A stretch of 64,000 nucleotides of DNA from Cenarchaeum symbiosum A (GCA_000200715.1 DP000238.1:956593-1020592); one strand, 5' to 3'; shown: positions 28,214-37,110, numbered from the stretch's first letter. Translations and numbers: made by a program. The notes: generated by a model from the letters alone, not told the origin.

Positions 28214-29333
28214 CCGGGCGAAGCGGGATCCGGGTGCTCGTCGCAAATGCGGCAAGCGAAATGGCGATGGCAAAGTAGAGGACCGCGCCGTACCCGTAAG
28301 AGTCAGCTATTGCACCTGCGGCCACGGGCCCCGCCACCATGCTTATCGAGAGCGTCGAGCTAAATATGCCGGTGCTCGTCGACTTTGGATGGTGCTCCAT
28401 CAGGTGGAAGTTGCCCCCAATGTACAAAAAGGCCCAGGTGCCGCCCACCAGGACCATAAGGGGGAAAAAGTGCCACCATTCTGTAACAAAGAGCATCCCG
28501 ACGAATACAAATATGGTCACGCCCACGCCTGCCTTGAACTTTGTCACGTTGTGCATGCGTATTCGCGTCGCCATCAGCGTCATTATCACAAATGCAGTGG
28601 CGGTATTCCCCATGTAGACCGCAGATACGTGGTATATCTCGCCCCCAAAATCCTCGACTATCATCAGCGGCAGGACGGTCCAGACAGATACCGCGCCCAC
28701 GTGGCGGAGCAGCAGGGAGAGAAATAGAAAGCGGCTCTGCGAGATTATCCTCATGGTCGTACCCCGGGCCGTGTCCTTTGGCACGTGTATGTCGGGAAGC
28801 TTTGATGTGACGGCCAGCCCTGCGATAAAGACGCCGGCAGAGATTAGAAATATTATCGACGTGTCGTTTGCCAGGCCTGCCGCGGCTATCCCAGCAAGCC
28901 AGCCGAGGGCGTGAAACGAGACCACCGATGCGACCTTTCTCTTCTCCTTGCCTGATTCGTACGCATAGGCCATCATTGCGGGGATCATTATCCCGCTGGC
29001 CACACCTGCCGCAATGCGGGCGGCCAGCAGCAGGGGAACGCTGTCGGCAAAATAGTGCAGCCCGAATGTGACCGCGCAGAGCACAAAGCCCGCCCGTATG
29101 AAGAGCAGCCGCGCGCCCCTCCTGTCCGAGATGCGCCCAAAATAGATCTCCGAGATGATCTGGGCCACGGCAAACGACGACAGTACCAGGCCCACCTCAA
29201 GAACAGACGGGGTCGCGCCCTTTACTATCAGCGGCATGAATATTGCGACCACAGAGATCCCCGCGTTCTGGAAGAACGTGGCGATCCTCACATAGTTGTT
29301 AAGCGATGCCTGCTGCAATACCCCGGCGCGCAT
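28188..29333 (-). CDS. Major facilitator superfamily transporter
   Basis: 381 residues from MRAGVLQQASLNNYV, with about 12 hydrophobic helices. After helix 2 the sequence YFGRISDRRGARLLFIRAGF matches the MFS loop motif G-x3-D-R-x-G-R-[KR]. No substrate can be assigned. A longer frame to 29396 is open but adds a hydrophilic, Cys-rich leader before the first helix, so 29333 is preferred. It is convergent with the ABC permease gene and divergent from the methyltransferase gene. Confidence 0.82.
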   Translation of the reverse strand: MRAGVLQQASLNNYVRIATFFQNAGISVVAIFMPLIVKGATPSVLEVGLVLSSFAVAQIISEIYFGRISDRRGARLLFIRAGFVLCAVTFGLHYFADSVPLLLAARIAAGVASGIMIPAMMAYAYESGKEKRKVASVVSFHALGWLAGIAAAGLANDTSIIFLISAGVFIAGLAVTSKLPDIHVPKDTARGTTMRIISQSRFLFLSLLLRHVGAVSVWTVLPLMIVEDFGGEIYHVSAVYMGNTATAFVIMTLMATRIRMHNVTKFKAGVGVTIFVFVGMLFVTEWWHFFPLMVLVGGTWAFLYIGGNFHLMEHHPKSTSTGIFSSTLSISMVAGPVAAGAIADSYGYGAVLYFAIAISLAAFATSTRIPLRPASRGPSAA

Positions 29334-29396
29334 CCCCGTCCTGCCTAATTTGAAGCAAGACTTGCAGTGGCACGCACCGGCCGCGGGTGGAATCAC

Positions 29397-29403
29397 CTTT
29401 AAC
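29397..29403 (+). promoter_or_regulatory. TATA box of the SAM methyltransferase gene
   Basis: CACCTTTAACC around 29397-29403, centred 27 bp before the TTG at 29427. This supports the TTG start over the ATG at 29457. Confidence 0.5.
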
Positions 29404-29426
29404 CGGCGTGGAGTCAGCGCCGAAAG

Positions 29427-30275
29427 TTGAGGACGCCGGGCCCCTGGGAGCAGCTGATGTGGATGCTACGCCGCAGCGAGGCCGACGTGGCGGGCATGTA
29501 CGGGTACCTCTCGGACATGATGCGGGCAGCCTCCGGGGGCGACATGCTCAACTTTGGGCTCTGGGACGGCGAGGAGGCGCCGCTGGGCGCGCAGGAGAGC
29601 CTCTGCCGCAGGCTCGGCAGGGCCGCAAGGCTGGGCCCCGGCCTGCGCGTCGTCGACGCCGGCAGCGGGTACGGCGCGGCGGCCGCCCTCTGGGAGAGCG
29701 AGCACGGCCCTCTGGATATCTCGTGCCTCAACATAACCAGGGGGCACCTGCTCGGGGCGCCAGCGGCTGCAGGATCCCGGATAGGCGCCAGTGCAACCCG
29801 CATGCCGCTCCGCGCAGGCTCGGCCGACCGCGTGATAGCTTGCGAGTCGGCGCAGCATTTCAGGCCCATAGAGGCCTTTGTCGGAGAATCCCACCGGGTG
29901 CTATCAGACGGCGGAATCCTGGCGCTCGCCATACCGGTGGCAGCAGGCGGGCCGCTGATGCGCGCAAAACTGGGAATACTCTCCCTTACGTGGGCCTCTG
30001 AACATTACACAAAAGAGAGGGTGCTGGGCGCCCTCGAGGGCTTTACAGTGCTGGAATGTACAGAGGTGGGCCCTAGCGTATACGTCCCGCTTGCCGACTA
30101 TTACGAGGCGAACAGAAAGGAGATAGCGCGCAGGATCCTGCCCAGATACCCGCGCCATATAGAGCGGGTCCTGGCGGCATCCATGAAAAAGATGAAGAGC
30201 GCCGCCCTGGCAGGCGACATAGGATACATGATCGTATCGTGTGCAAAGGCGGGGCCCGCCCGGAAGGGAAATTAA
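29427..30275 (+). CDS. Class I SAM-dependent methyltransferase
   Basis: 282 residues. SAM motif I is RVVDAGSGYGAAAAL (near residue 73), followed by ITRGHLLGAPAAAGS and RADRV-like motif II (AGSADRVIACESAQHF), typical of the UbiE/small-molecule methyltransferase group. The substrate is unknown. It lies just before two methionine synthase genes, so it may simply share their promoter region. The TTG start agrees with the TATA spacing; ATG at 29457 is the alternative. Confidence 0.75.
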   Translation: MRTPGPWEQLMWMLRRSEADVAGMYGYLSDMMRAASGGDMLNFGLWDGEEAPLGAQESLCRRLGRAARLGPGLRVVDAGSGYGAAAALWESEHGPLDISCLNITRGHLLGAPAAAGSRIGASATRMPLRAGSADRVIACESAQHFRPIEAFVGESHRVLSDGGILALAIPVAAGGPLMRAKLGILSLTWASEHYTKERVLGALEGFTVLECTEVGPSVYVPLADYYEANRKEIARRILPRYPRHIERVLAASMKKMKSAALAGDIGYMIVSCAKAGPARKGN

Positions 30276-30297
30276 GCCGAAAGGTACGGCATATACC

Positions 30298-31251
30298 ATG
30301 GGGCGCAGGGTCACGTTTCTAGAAGCGGCAAGGGGCAGGGTGCTGCTGTTCGACGGGGCCATGGGCACGGAAATCCAGGCGCTCGACCCGGGGCCGGAGG
30401 ACTTTCCAGACGGCAAGGAGGGCTTTAACGACGGGCTGGTCCTGAGCAGGCCCGAGTGGATATCCAAGATACACAGGAGCTACATAGAAGCAGGTGCCGA
30501 CTGCATAGAGACCAACTCGTTTGGCTCCAACAAGATAAAGCTCGACGAGTACGGCTTTGGGGAGAGGACCGTAGAGATAAACGAAAAGGCGGCAAGCCTG
30601 GCAGCGGCCGAGGCGGGGCGCGTGGAAAGGGATGTATATGTAGTGGGCTCGATGGGGCCCACGGGATATCTCCCGAGCTCAAACGATCCCGACCTTGGGC
30701 AGATACCGCTCGATACAATACAGGATGCGTTTGCGCTGCAGGCAGAAGGGCTGGTCCGGGGCGGCGCCGACGCGCTGATTATAGAGACAAGCCAGGACAT
30801 ACTAGAGGTAAAGCTGGCCATAGAGGGCGCCCATGCAGCCATGGAAAAATCAGGCTCCAGCGTCCCCCTGATAGCAAATACGACGCTCGACAGGTACGGC
30901 AAGATGCTGCTGGGCACTACCGTGCAGGCCGCATATACCACCGTCTCGGACATGGGGATAGACTTTTTCGGGCTCAACTGCTCGACGGGCCCGCGCGAGA
31001 TGGCGCCGAGTGTGAGATGGCTCAGCGGGCAGGGCCACGGCCTGCTGGTAGTGCCAAACGCCGGGATGCCGGAGAACGACGGGGGCAGGTCCGTATATGG
31101 AATGACGCCCGACGACATGGCAGGTGTGCTCGGCGGGTTCATCTCAGAGTACCCGCAGGTCAGAATGGTGGGGGGCTGCTGCGGCACCACGCCCGCCCAC
31201 ATATCGGCGCTGCGCCGCGCCATAGACGGGGCGCAGGCCGGCGGGCGCTAG
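30298..31251 (+). CDS. metH: Homocysteine methyltransferase module of methionine synthase (separate gene)
   Basis: 317 residues equal to the N-terminal homocysteine-binding barrel of MetH. The start MGRRVTFLEAARGRVLLFDG leads to GAMGTEIQ. Zinc ligands are in GLNCSTGP and the C-terminal GGCCGTTPAHI. The cobalamin and folate modules are in the next gene, so methionine synthase is split here. The ATG at 30298 has an A/T box (AAATTAAG near 30268-30275) 27 bp upstream. A betaine- or SAM-homocysteine methyltransferase is possible, but the next gene makes MetH more likely. Confidence 0.87.
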   Translation: MGRRVTFLEAARGRVLLFDGAMGTEIQALDPGPEDFPDGKEGFNDGLVLSRPEWISKIHRSYIEAGADCIETNSFGSNKIKLDEYGFGERTVEINEKAASLAAAEAGRVERDVYVVGSMGPTGYLPSSNDPDLGQIPLDTIQDAFALQAEGLVRGGADALIIETSQDILEVKLAIEGAHAAMEKSGSSVPLIANTTLDRYGKMLLGTTVQAAYTTVSDMGIDFFGLNCSTGPREMAPSVRWLSGQGHGLLVVPNAGMPENDGGRSVYGMTPDDMAGVLGGFISEYPQVRMVGGCCGTTPAHISALRRAIDGAQAGGR

Positions 31252-31282
31252 GTATTTAGAAAAACCCCCAGGATCCAACCCC

Positions 31283-33769
31283 ATGGCCGTCCCAAGGGTT
31301 AGCTCCGCGCTGCGCTCGGTGGAGCTGCGGCAGGACCCTCCCCCGCTGATAATAGGCGAGCGCGTAAACACGCAGGGCTCCAAAAAGGCAAAGCGGATGG
31401 TGCTAGAAGACGACTACGACGGGCTCGTCGACCTTGCCCGGACCCAGGTGGAGGAGGGGGCCCACTGCCTGGACATCTGCGTGGCTACAACCGAGAGGGC
31501 CGACGAAAAAGAGTTCATGGTAAAGCTCGTAAAGAGGATAAGCCTCGAGGTAGACGCGCCCCTGGTAATAGACTCTACCGACCCCGAGATAATAGAGGCG
31601 GCCATACGCCAGATACCCGGCAGGCCGGTGATAAACTCGATAAACCTCGAGGGCGACGGCAGCCGCTTCAAAAAGCTCGCGCCATTAATGGCAAGGTATG
31701 GCACACCCGCGATAGCCCTGTGTATCGGGCCCCGCGGCATGGCAAAGACTCCGGCCGAAAAGCTCGAGACAGCCGAGCTGTTATACAATACGGGCCTCGA
31801 GTACGGCCTTGGCCCGGAACAGTTCATATTCGATGTGCTGACGTTTACGCTCGCCACAGGCGAGGAGGAGTTTGTAGATTCCGGGGCCAGCACTCTCGAG
31901 GGCATAAAGCTGGTCAAGGAGAGGTTCCCTGAATCGTATACGGTGCTCGGCCTGAGCAACATAAGCTTTGGTCTCTCCCCGTACGCAAGAAAGATCCTCA
32001 ACTCGGTGTTCTTGTACCATGCTGTGCAAAACGGCCTCGACTGCGCCATAGTAAACGCAAGGGAGATCACGCCATACGCAGAGATAGGCCCCGAGGACAG
32101 AAAGGCCGCAGAGGACCTCATATTCAACAAAGATGCAGACGCCCTCTCCAGGCTGATATCGCGCTTTGAGGGGAGGGATGCCGGGCCGTCTGCCGGCGCG
32201 GGGCCCGAGGTGGACCCGTCGTGGCCCGCCGGAAAGAGGTGCAACTTTCGCATTGTAAACAGGCTCAAGGACGGGATAAAAGACGACGTGGTGCAGGCCA
32301 TATCCGAGAGGTCCCCGGGCGCGGGCGCGCCAAAAAAGACGGACGACGGCCTCGTCCTCGATGATCCCGCGGATGTAACTCATGCAGGCGCCATAGCCAC
32401 ACTCAACGAGGACCTGCTGCCCGCCATGAAGGAGGTAGGCGACAAGTTTGGCTCAGGCGAGCTCATACTTCCTTTTGTGTTAAAGTCTGCAGAATGCATG
32501 AAAGCAGCAGTGGGCGAGCTTGAAAAATACCTCCTCAAGGAGGAGGGATCCACAAAGGGCAAGCTCGTAATAGGGACAGTATACGGCGATGTACACGACA
32601 TAGGCAAGAACCTGGTCAAGACGATATTTGTCAACAACGGGTATACCGTATACGACATGGGCAAGCAGGTGCCCCTGCAGGCGTTTCTCGACAAGATAGA
32701 GGAGGTGAGTCCAGACGCGGTGGGCCTCTCGGCTCTTTTAGTATCGACCTCCAAGCAGATGCAGTTCTTTATAGAGCATGCAAGAAAGGCAGGCCTTGGC
32801 GTGCCGGTCCTCTGCGGGGGGGCCGCCATCAACACCAACTATATCAACAGGATAGCAAAAGATGGCGGCATATACGATCCCGGCGTGTTCTATTGCGCGA
32901 CCATGTTCGACGGGCTAAAAACCATGGACGCACTGGTATCCGACAAAAAAGAAGAGCTTGTCTCATCGTGGAAAAAGAAGCTAGAAGGCTGGAGCGAGCC
33001 CGCACCCAGGCAGACAGGTGAGAAGCTGCCGCGCAGCAATATAACGCCCGTCGTCCCGCCTGTGCCCCCGAGCATAAACGAGAGGATCCGCGTATCGGAT
33101 ATCGACATGGACGAGGTGTGGCCGTTTGTCGACAAAAAGTCGCTCTTCCGGCTCTCGTGGGGCTTGCGAGGAAAGGCGGGCAAGGCGCATGAAGAGGAGC
33201 ACGAGGTGTTGTTTGAAGAGTGGAAGGCGCGCGTCGTATCCGACTGTCTCTTTGAACCCCGGGTGGTCTATGGGTATTTCAAGTGCCGCGGCGGCGACGG
33301 CACTCTCGAGGTGGACAAGCCCGGCGGCGGGAGCGTCACCTTTGAGTTTCCCCGCTCGTCAAGGCAGGGGAATCTGTGCCTTGCCGACTATTTCGGCAAG
33401 GACGACATAGTGGCGTTCCAGGCGGTTACGGTGGGCACAAAAGCAGCCGAGACAATAGACGCGTGGAACGCAGAAGACAGGTATACAGACGCATACTATC
33501 TGCACGGCCTGGCAGTCGAGACTGCAGAGGCGCTAGCTGAATGGTCGAACCGCCGGATAAGATCCGAGCTTGGCCTTGATGGCGGGTGCCTCCGGTACAG
33601 CTGGGGCTATCCTAGCTGTCCCGACACACTGCAGCACAGGCTCGTCTGGGAGCTTTTAGCGCCAGAAGAATCCGGCATGACCCTTACCGAGGGCGGCCAG
33701 ATAGTGCCCGACCAGTCGACAGCTGCGATAGTTGTCCACCATACTGGCGCAAAGTACTTTGGATTATAG
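31283..33769 (+). CDS. metH: Methionine synthase, pterin/B12/activation modules
   Basis: 828 residues. Modules in order are: methyl-THF-binding barrel (about 20-290; IIGERVNTQGSKKAK, LVIDSTDPEII), B12 cap domain (about 370-425), B12-binding domain with the cobalt-ligating motif DVHDIGKN (near residue 437) and VGLSALLVSTSKQM, and the SAM-dependent reactivation domain (about 605-828; MDEVWPFVDKKSLFRLSWG, WGYPSCPDT). It needs the separate homocysteine module encoded just upstream. A TATA-like box (GGTATTTAG near 31250-31258) is 27 bp before the ATG, so it may also be transcribed independently. Its end overlaps the MTHFR gene stop by 6 bp on the other strand. Confidence 0.94.
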   Translation: MAVPRVSSALRSVELRQDPPPLIIGERVNTQGSKKAKRMVLEDDYDGLVDLARTQVEEGAHCLDICVATTERADEKEFMVKLVKRISLEVDAPLVIDSTDPEIIEAAIRQIPGRPVINSINLEGDGSRFKKLAPLMARYGTPAIALCIGPRGMAKTPAEKLETAELLYNTGLEYGLGPEQFIFDVLTFTLATGEEEFVDSGASTLEGIKLVKERFPESYTVLGLSNISFGLSPYARKILNSVFLYHAVQNGLDCAIVNAREITPYAEIGPEDRKAAEDLIFNKDADALSRLISRFEGRDAGPSAGAGPEVDPSWPAGKRCNFRIVNRLKDGIKDDVVQAISERSPGAGAPKKTDDGLVLDDPADVTHAGAIATLNEDLLPAMKEVGDKFGSGELILPFVLKSAECMKAAVGELEKYLLKEEGSTKGKLVIGTVYGDVHDIGKNLVKTIFVNNGYTVYDMGKQVPLQAFLDKIEEVSPDAVGLSALLVSTSKQMQFFIEHARKAGLGVPVLCGGAAINTNYINRIAKDGGIYDPGVFYCATMFDGLKTMDALVSDKKEELVSSWKKKLEGWSEPAPRQTGEKLPRSNITPVVPPVPPSINERIRVSDIDMDEVWPFVDKKSLFRLSWGLRGKAGKAHEEEHEVLFEEWKARVVSDCLFEPRVVYGYFKCRGGDGTLEVDKPGGGSVTFEFPRSSRQGNLCLADYFGKDDIVAFQAVTVGTKAAETIDAWNAEDRYTDAYYLHGLAVETAEALAEWSNRRIRSELGLDGGCLRYSWGYPSCPDTLQHRLVWELLAPEESGMTLTEGGQIVPDQSTAAIVVHHTGAKYFGL

Positions 33770-34507
33770 CTTGGCGCCTTTCATGGCGTCGAGGGCAGCG
33801 GCAAAGTCGTTGGGGGAGCTTACCAGGACGTCCCCCGCCGCATCGTGCACCTCGCCGATGAACCCGGCAGGGTCCCCCTCGTAGCCCGACCAGTCAAGGT
33901 GCAGCATCTTGGCCGAGCGCATATTCTTTGCAGAGGGCACCATCACGCACGGGATTATCCTAAAGCTGGGCCGTAGTCTTCCGCATATCCGCGAGACCTG
34001 CTGGATAGAGCCCACGACCTGCGTAAAGAATCCCTCCGGGGCGGCCTCCAGCTTTGCGCCTATCCTATCAAAGTCCGGCTCCGCCAAAAGTGATAGAAAT
34101 ACAGAAACGTCCCGGCCGCGGAGGCTGGCCGCCACGCGGCTTGGCGCAAGGGCCGGCCCTGTCTGCACGCCCTTTGGCGGATCCCCCATCACCACAAGGA
34201 CGCCGTCCGCCCCGGCAGATGCTGCATCTGCCACATATTGCTCTGCATCGGCAAGATCCCTGCCAATCACCCTCATGGTTACGGTTATCCCCAAAGACGG
34301 GTGGTCGCGCCGCATCAGTGCGGCGGCAGTTATCGGCGAGATCCTCGATGTGCCCAGCACGGATTCTGTCAGGTGTATGCCGTCGCAGACGGCCGCCGCC
34401 CTCGAGACCCTCTCCAAAAGAGGGGCGAGCAGCCGCTCGGCCTCTTCGGGCGGGAGTGGCGCCCCGGGCTCTACCTTGGGCGGGTTTATCTCGTATATTA
34501 TGGCCAC
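33764..34507 (-). CDS. metF: Methylene-tetrahydrofolate reductase-like protein
   Basis: 247 residues, shorter than bacterial MetF (about 290). It starts VAIIYEINPPKVEPG from GTG; the EINPPK stretch matches the EFFPPK region of the MTHFR barrel. Further matches are the barrel strands TVTMRVIGRD and ADGVLVVMGDPPKG. It would supply methyl-THF (or the archaeal pterin equivalent) to the adjacent methionine synthase. The GTG at 34507 is preferred because the A/T box at 34531-34539 is centred 27 bp upstream; the open frame continues to 35002 but overlaps the Nudix gene and is not protein-like there. Confidence 0.8.
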   Translation of the reverse strand: MAIIYEINPPKVEPGAPLPPEEAERLLAPLLERVSRAAAVCDGIHLTESVLGTSRISPITAAALMRRDHPSLGITVTMRVIGRDLADAEQYVADAASAGADGVLVVMGDPPKGVQTGPALAPSRVAASLRGRDVSVFLSLLAEPDFDRIGAKLEAAPEGFFTQVVGSIQQVSRICGRLRPSFRIIPCVMVPSAKNMRSAKMLHLDWSGYEGDPAGFIGEVHDAAGDVLVSSPNDFAAALDAMKGAKL

Positions 34508-34530
34508 GTGCGCACCCGTGCGCGGTCCAC

Positions 34531-34539
34531 GTAAAAACC
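34531..34539 (-). promoter_or_regulatory. TATA box of the MTHFR gene
   Basis: GGTTTTTAC on the minus strand, centred 27-28 bp upstream of the GTG at 34507. It fixes the start. Confidence 0.55.
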
Positions 34540-34577
34540 CTTGAAAAAAGCGCAAGCTCAATATCGGGCGCCGCCGG

Positions 34578-35192
34578 ATGAGCGGCATGGACCTGCCACT
34601 AGTAAGGTCTAGGCTGTCTAGTGCCATAAGCCCGCCGTCTGAACACGGCGGCAGAAAGCCCGCCGCAGTGCTGGTGGTCATACACGGCGCCGAGCCGCAT
34701 GTCGTGATGACCGAAAAGCCCGCAAGCCTCAGGGTGCACGCGGGCGAGATATCGTTTCCCGGCGGCAAGCCAGAAGACGGGGATGCGGACCTGCTGCACA
34801 CCGCCCTCAGGGAGACCCGGGAGGAGATCGGCCTTGACGTGCCGCGCGGCGCAGTCACCGGACAGATGGGGCCCGTCGTCACGCTAAACTCGGGCTTTGT
34901 GATAACCCCGTTTGTGGCGGTGCTGGACTGCATACCGGGCCTTGCGGCCAACGAGGAGGTGGAGAGGATATTCGAGGTGCCACTGGGGCCGCTGCTGCGC
35001 ACAGAGGCGGCTGATACGGATCCTGATCACCACGCCATACAGGAGATGTCGGTGTTCACGTTCGGGGACAGGACCGTCTGGGGGGCGTCGGCAAGGATAC
35101 TGGGACAGGCGGCGGCAGCGCTCGGGGTGCGGGGCCCCGCCGCGGAACGGCCCTCCGGGGAACAGTCCCGAGACTTTGCGGGATTCATTTAA
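34578..35192 (+). CDS. Nudix hydrolase, coenzyme A pyrophosphatase type
   Basis: 204 residues. The Nudix box region is FPGGKPEDGDADLLHTALRE continuing TREEIGL, and just before it lies MTEKPASLRVHAGEISFPGG. That stretch matches the extra signature of the CoA-diphosphatase branch (UPF0035, as in human NUDT7 and E. coli NudL). The protein probably hydrolyses CoA or a related nucleotide diphosphate. An ATG nine bases downstream (34587) is an alternative start. It is divergent from the MTHFR gene. Confidence 0.85.
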   Translation: MSGMDLPLVRSRLSSAISPPSEHGGRKPAAVLVVIHGAEPHVVMTEKPASLRVHAGEISFPGGKPEDGDADLLHTALRETREEIGLDVPRGAVTGQMGPVVTLNSGFVITPFVAVLDCIPGLAANEEVERIFEVPLGPLLRTEAADTDPDHHAIQEMSVFTFGDRTVWGASARILGQAAAALGVRGPAAERPSGEQSRDFAGFI

Positions 35193-35195
35193 AAG
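35187..35195 (+). promoter_or_regulatory. TATA box of the L39e-L31e operon
   Basis: CATTTAAAAGG around 35187-35195, centred 27 bp before the ATG at 35218. It overlaps the stop of the Nudix gene. Confidence 0.65.
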
Positions 35196-35217
35196 GAGCC
35201 GATCGTCCCCCCGGTTC

Positions 35218-35376
35218 ATGGGATCGCGCAAGCCTTCAGGCCGCAAGATCCGCCTGCAAAAAAAGACAAAGCAGGCGGCGCCCGTGCCCGCGTGGATAAT
35301 ACTAAAGACACGCAGGGGCGTCAGGACAAACCCCAAGCGCAGGGCGTGGCGGTCCACCGACGTGGAGGTCGGATAG
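35218..35376 (+). CDS. rpl39e: Large ribosomal subunit protein L39e
   Basis: 52 residues, the usual size: MGSRKPSGRKIRLQKKTKQA, then VPAWIILKTRR and a basic C-terminal half. L39e is an Arg/Lys-rich protein lining the peptide exit tunnel in archaea and eukaryotes. Its TAG is directly followed by the ATG of L31e (35377), the conserved archaeal pairing. The TATA box is 27 bp upstream. Confidence 0.95.
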   Translation: MGSRKPSGRKIRLQKKTKQAAPVPAWIILKTRRGVRTNPKRRAWRSTDVEVG

Positions 35377-36030
35377 ATGTCCCAGGAATCAGAGCGCGTA
35401 TACACGATACCCCTGGGCAAGGTGCTGCTCTCCCCGGATAACAGGCGCGCAATGAGGGCAATCAACATGATAAAGGAATTTGCCACCCACCACATGAAGA
35501 ACGCCAACATAAGGATAGACGAGGAGGTCTCCCACCAGATCTGGCTGCGGGGCATAAAGAGTCCGCCGCGGAAGATAAGGGTCCGGATGGTCAGGGCCGA
35601 TGACGGGTACATACTGGTCTCGCCTTACGGCGAAGAAACCAAGGCGGAGGCAGCCGATGCAAAGGGCGCCAAGGAGCCAAAGAAGCTGGCAGAAGGGGCG
35701 GCCGAGGCGGCAGCCAAGCCGGAGGCAAAGACAGAGGCCAAGCCTGATGCAAAACCAAAGGCAGAGGTAAAAGCAAAATCGGAAGCCAAGCCGGAGGCAA
35801 AGCCAAAGGCAGAGACCAAGGAAAAGCCAGAGGCAAAACCAAAGGCCGAGTCAAAACCAGAAGTTAAAGCAAAGCCGGAGGCAAAACCAAAGACGGAAGC
35901 CAAGCCTGATGCAAAACCAAAGGCAGAGTCAAAGACAGATACAAAACCAAAGACCGAGGCCAAGGAAAAATCAGGCGAATCAGCAGGCAAATCCAAGCCA
36001 AAGGGCGCCGGCAAAGATTCAGGCAAATAA
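35377..36030 (+). CDS. rpl31e: Large ribosomal subunit protein L31e with long KPEAK-type tail
   Basis: 217 residues. Residues 1-88 are ordinary L31e (ERVYTIPLGKVLLSPDNRRA, HQIWLRGIKSPPRKIRVRMV), a protein near the exit tunnel. Residues about 89-217 are an added tail of Lys, Ala, Glu and Pro with repeats such as AKPEAKPKAE and ending KSKPKGAGKDSGK, resembling histone H1 tails. Archaeal L31e is normally about 80-100 residues. The frame is continuous with no sign of a frameshift or a second start. The role of the tail is unknown; RNA binding is a reasonable guess. Confidence 0.93.
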   Translation: MSQESERVYTIPLGKVLLSPDNRRAMRAINMIKEFATHHMKNANIRIDEEVSHQIWLRGIKSPPRKIRVRMVRADDGYILVSPYGEETKAEAADAKGAKEPKKLAEGAAEAAAKPEAKTEAKPDAKPKAEVKAKSEAKPEAKPKAETKEKPEAKPKAESKPEVKAKPEAKPKTEAKPDAKPKAESKTDTKPKTEAKEKSGESAGKSKPKGAGKDSGK

Positions 36031-36106
36031 CCCGGGCCCATATACAGCGGCAATACATCAAACAGTAATGGATTGAAATTTCGAACTGCACTAATCCGCG
36101 GAGATG

Positions 36107-37039
36107 TTATTCCAGATGTGGCAGCTTCAGCTCACAGTCTATGCTGCACTCCGGCTCGTCCCAGTCGATGGTGTCGGACCTTGGTATGGCGTCAAGCGGG
36201 TCGTACGAGTCAAAGCGCGTCGCCCCCTGCAGCTCTGTAACCATCACCACGCGCGAGCGGCCCTCCCCCGAGGCGAGGCCAACTGACCCCCTACCATCCA
36301 GGACCCCGTCGGCCAGGCCGGATATGGCGCCCAGCACACCGACCGGGGCATCCCTGCCGCCAAGCACATGCAGCACGGAACCGCCGGTGCCGCCGGGCTG
36401 GGCGCTGGTACAGAGCGCCTTGAATGCATCCCTAAATGATTCCTCAAGGTTCACGCCATCCCTGCTCGTAGATGCCACTGCTGTGCCCTCAGGTAAAGAG
36501 CCCAATGATCCCGCCATGTACAGGACTGCCGAGTCCGTCATGCCGTGGCACTCGGCGGGGCTCATCCCGGGGTTGGCACCGAGAAACGCGTCATTATCTA
36601 TCACTATTGTGCACCCAGAGTCCTCCCTGAGCCTCTTGAGCGCAGTCCCCGAGTTGGCTATGCGGTCCTTTTCAAACCCAAACGGCATCATGGCAAACGA
36701 GACAGCAGGCCTGCCAAGCTGCCTGCATATCCGCGAGACTAGCGGCGCTATCGCCGAGCCGCTCCTGCCGGCAAGGTTGGCAAATATCACAGCCGTGCCG
36801 CACCCGGATATCCTCTCCGTTATACCCCCCGAGACAGAATCCGTGCAGCCGCGTATGTACCGGCTCGACGGGTTGATCACGCCCCTAGTCGGCACCAGCA
36901 CCCCGCCTGGCCCCAGGTCGTCAGGGTCGCTGCTGATCTGAAGGGTATCGAGGCCGAGAATCCCGCCGGCACGCGATGCAAGCCTGGATCCCGCCCCGCC
37001 TGCTCCAACTAGCAGCACAGGCCCCCTCATCTCACTCAT
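36107..37039 (-). CDS. Divergent FtsZ/tubulin-family protein
   Basis: 310 residues. The N-terminal fold start VLLVGAGGAGSRLASRAG matches FtsZ. Later, GRPAVSFAMMPFGFEKDRI and CTIVIDNDAFLGANPGMS match the segments after the nucleotide loop. However, the GGGTGTG tubulin signature is replaced by NLAGRSGSAIA, so GTP hydrolysis is doubtful. Thaumarchaeota divide with Cdv/ESCRT proteins and keep a divergent FtsZ of unclear role; this fits. Start 37039 (MSEMRGPV) is chosen from the A/T box at 37061-37069; GTG at 37045 is also open. Confidence 0.8.
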   Translation of the reverse strand: MSEMRGPVLLVGAGGAGSRLASRAGGILGLDTLQISSDPDDLGPGGVLVPTRGVINPSSRYIRGCTDSVSGGITERISGCGTAVIFANLAGRSGSAIAPLVSRICRQLGRPAVSFAMMPFGFEKDRIANSGTALKRLREDSGCTIVIDNDAFLGANPGMSPAECHGMTDSAVLYMAGSLGSLPEGTAVASTSRDGVNLEESFRDAFKALCTSAQPGGTGGSVLHVLGGRDAPVGVLGAISGLADGVLDGRGSVGLASGEGRSRVVMVTELQGATRFDSYDPLDAIPRSDTIDWDEPECSIDCELKLPHLE

Positions 37040-37060
37040 ATGCACACCCGTGGCCGCCCG

Positions 37061-37069
37061 GGTAAAAAA
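37061..37069 (-). promoter_or_regulatory. TATA box of the FtsZ-like gene
   Basis: CTTTTTTACC on the minus strand, centred 27 bp upstream of the ATG at 37039. Confidence 0.5.
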
Positions 37070-37110
37070 GATCCCGGGGTGGTTTTCGTCAAACGGCAGA
37101 TCTAAAAGTT

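Noticed and set aside
34508-35002. N-terminal extension of the MTHFR frame
   Set aside because: It is antisense to the Nudix gene and Ser/Thr/Arg-rich. The GTG at 34507 has a correctly spaced TATA box.
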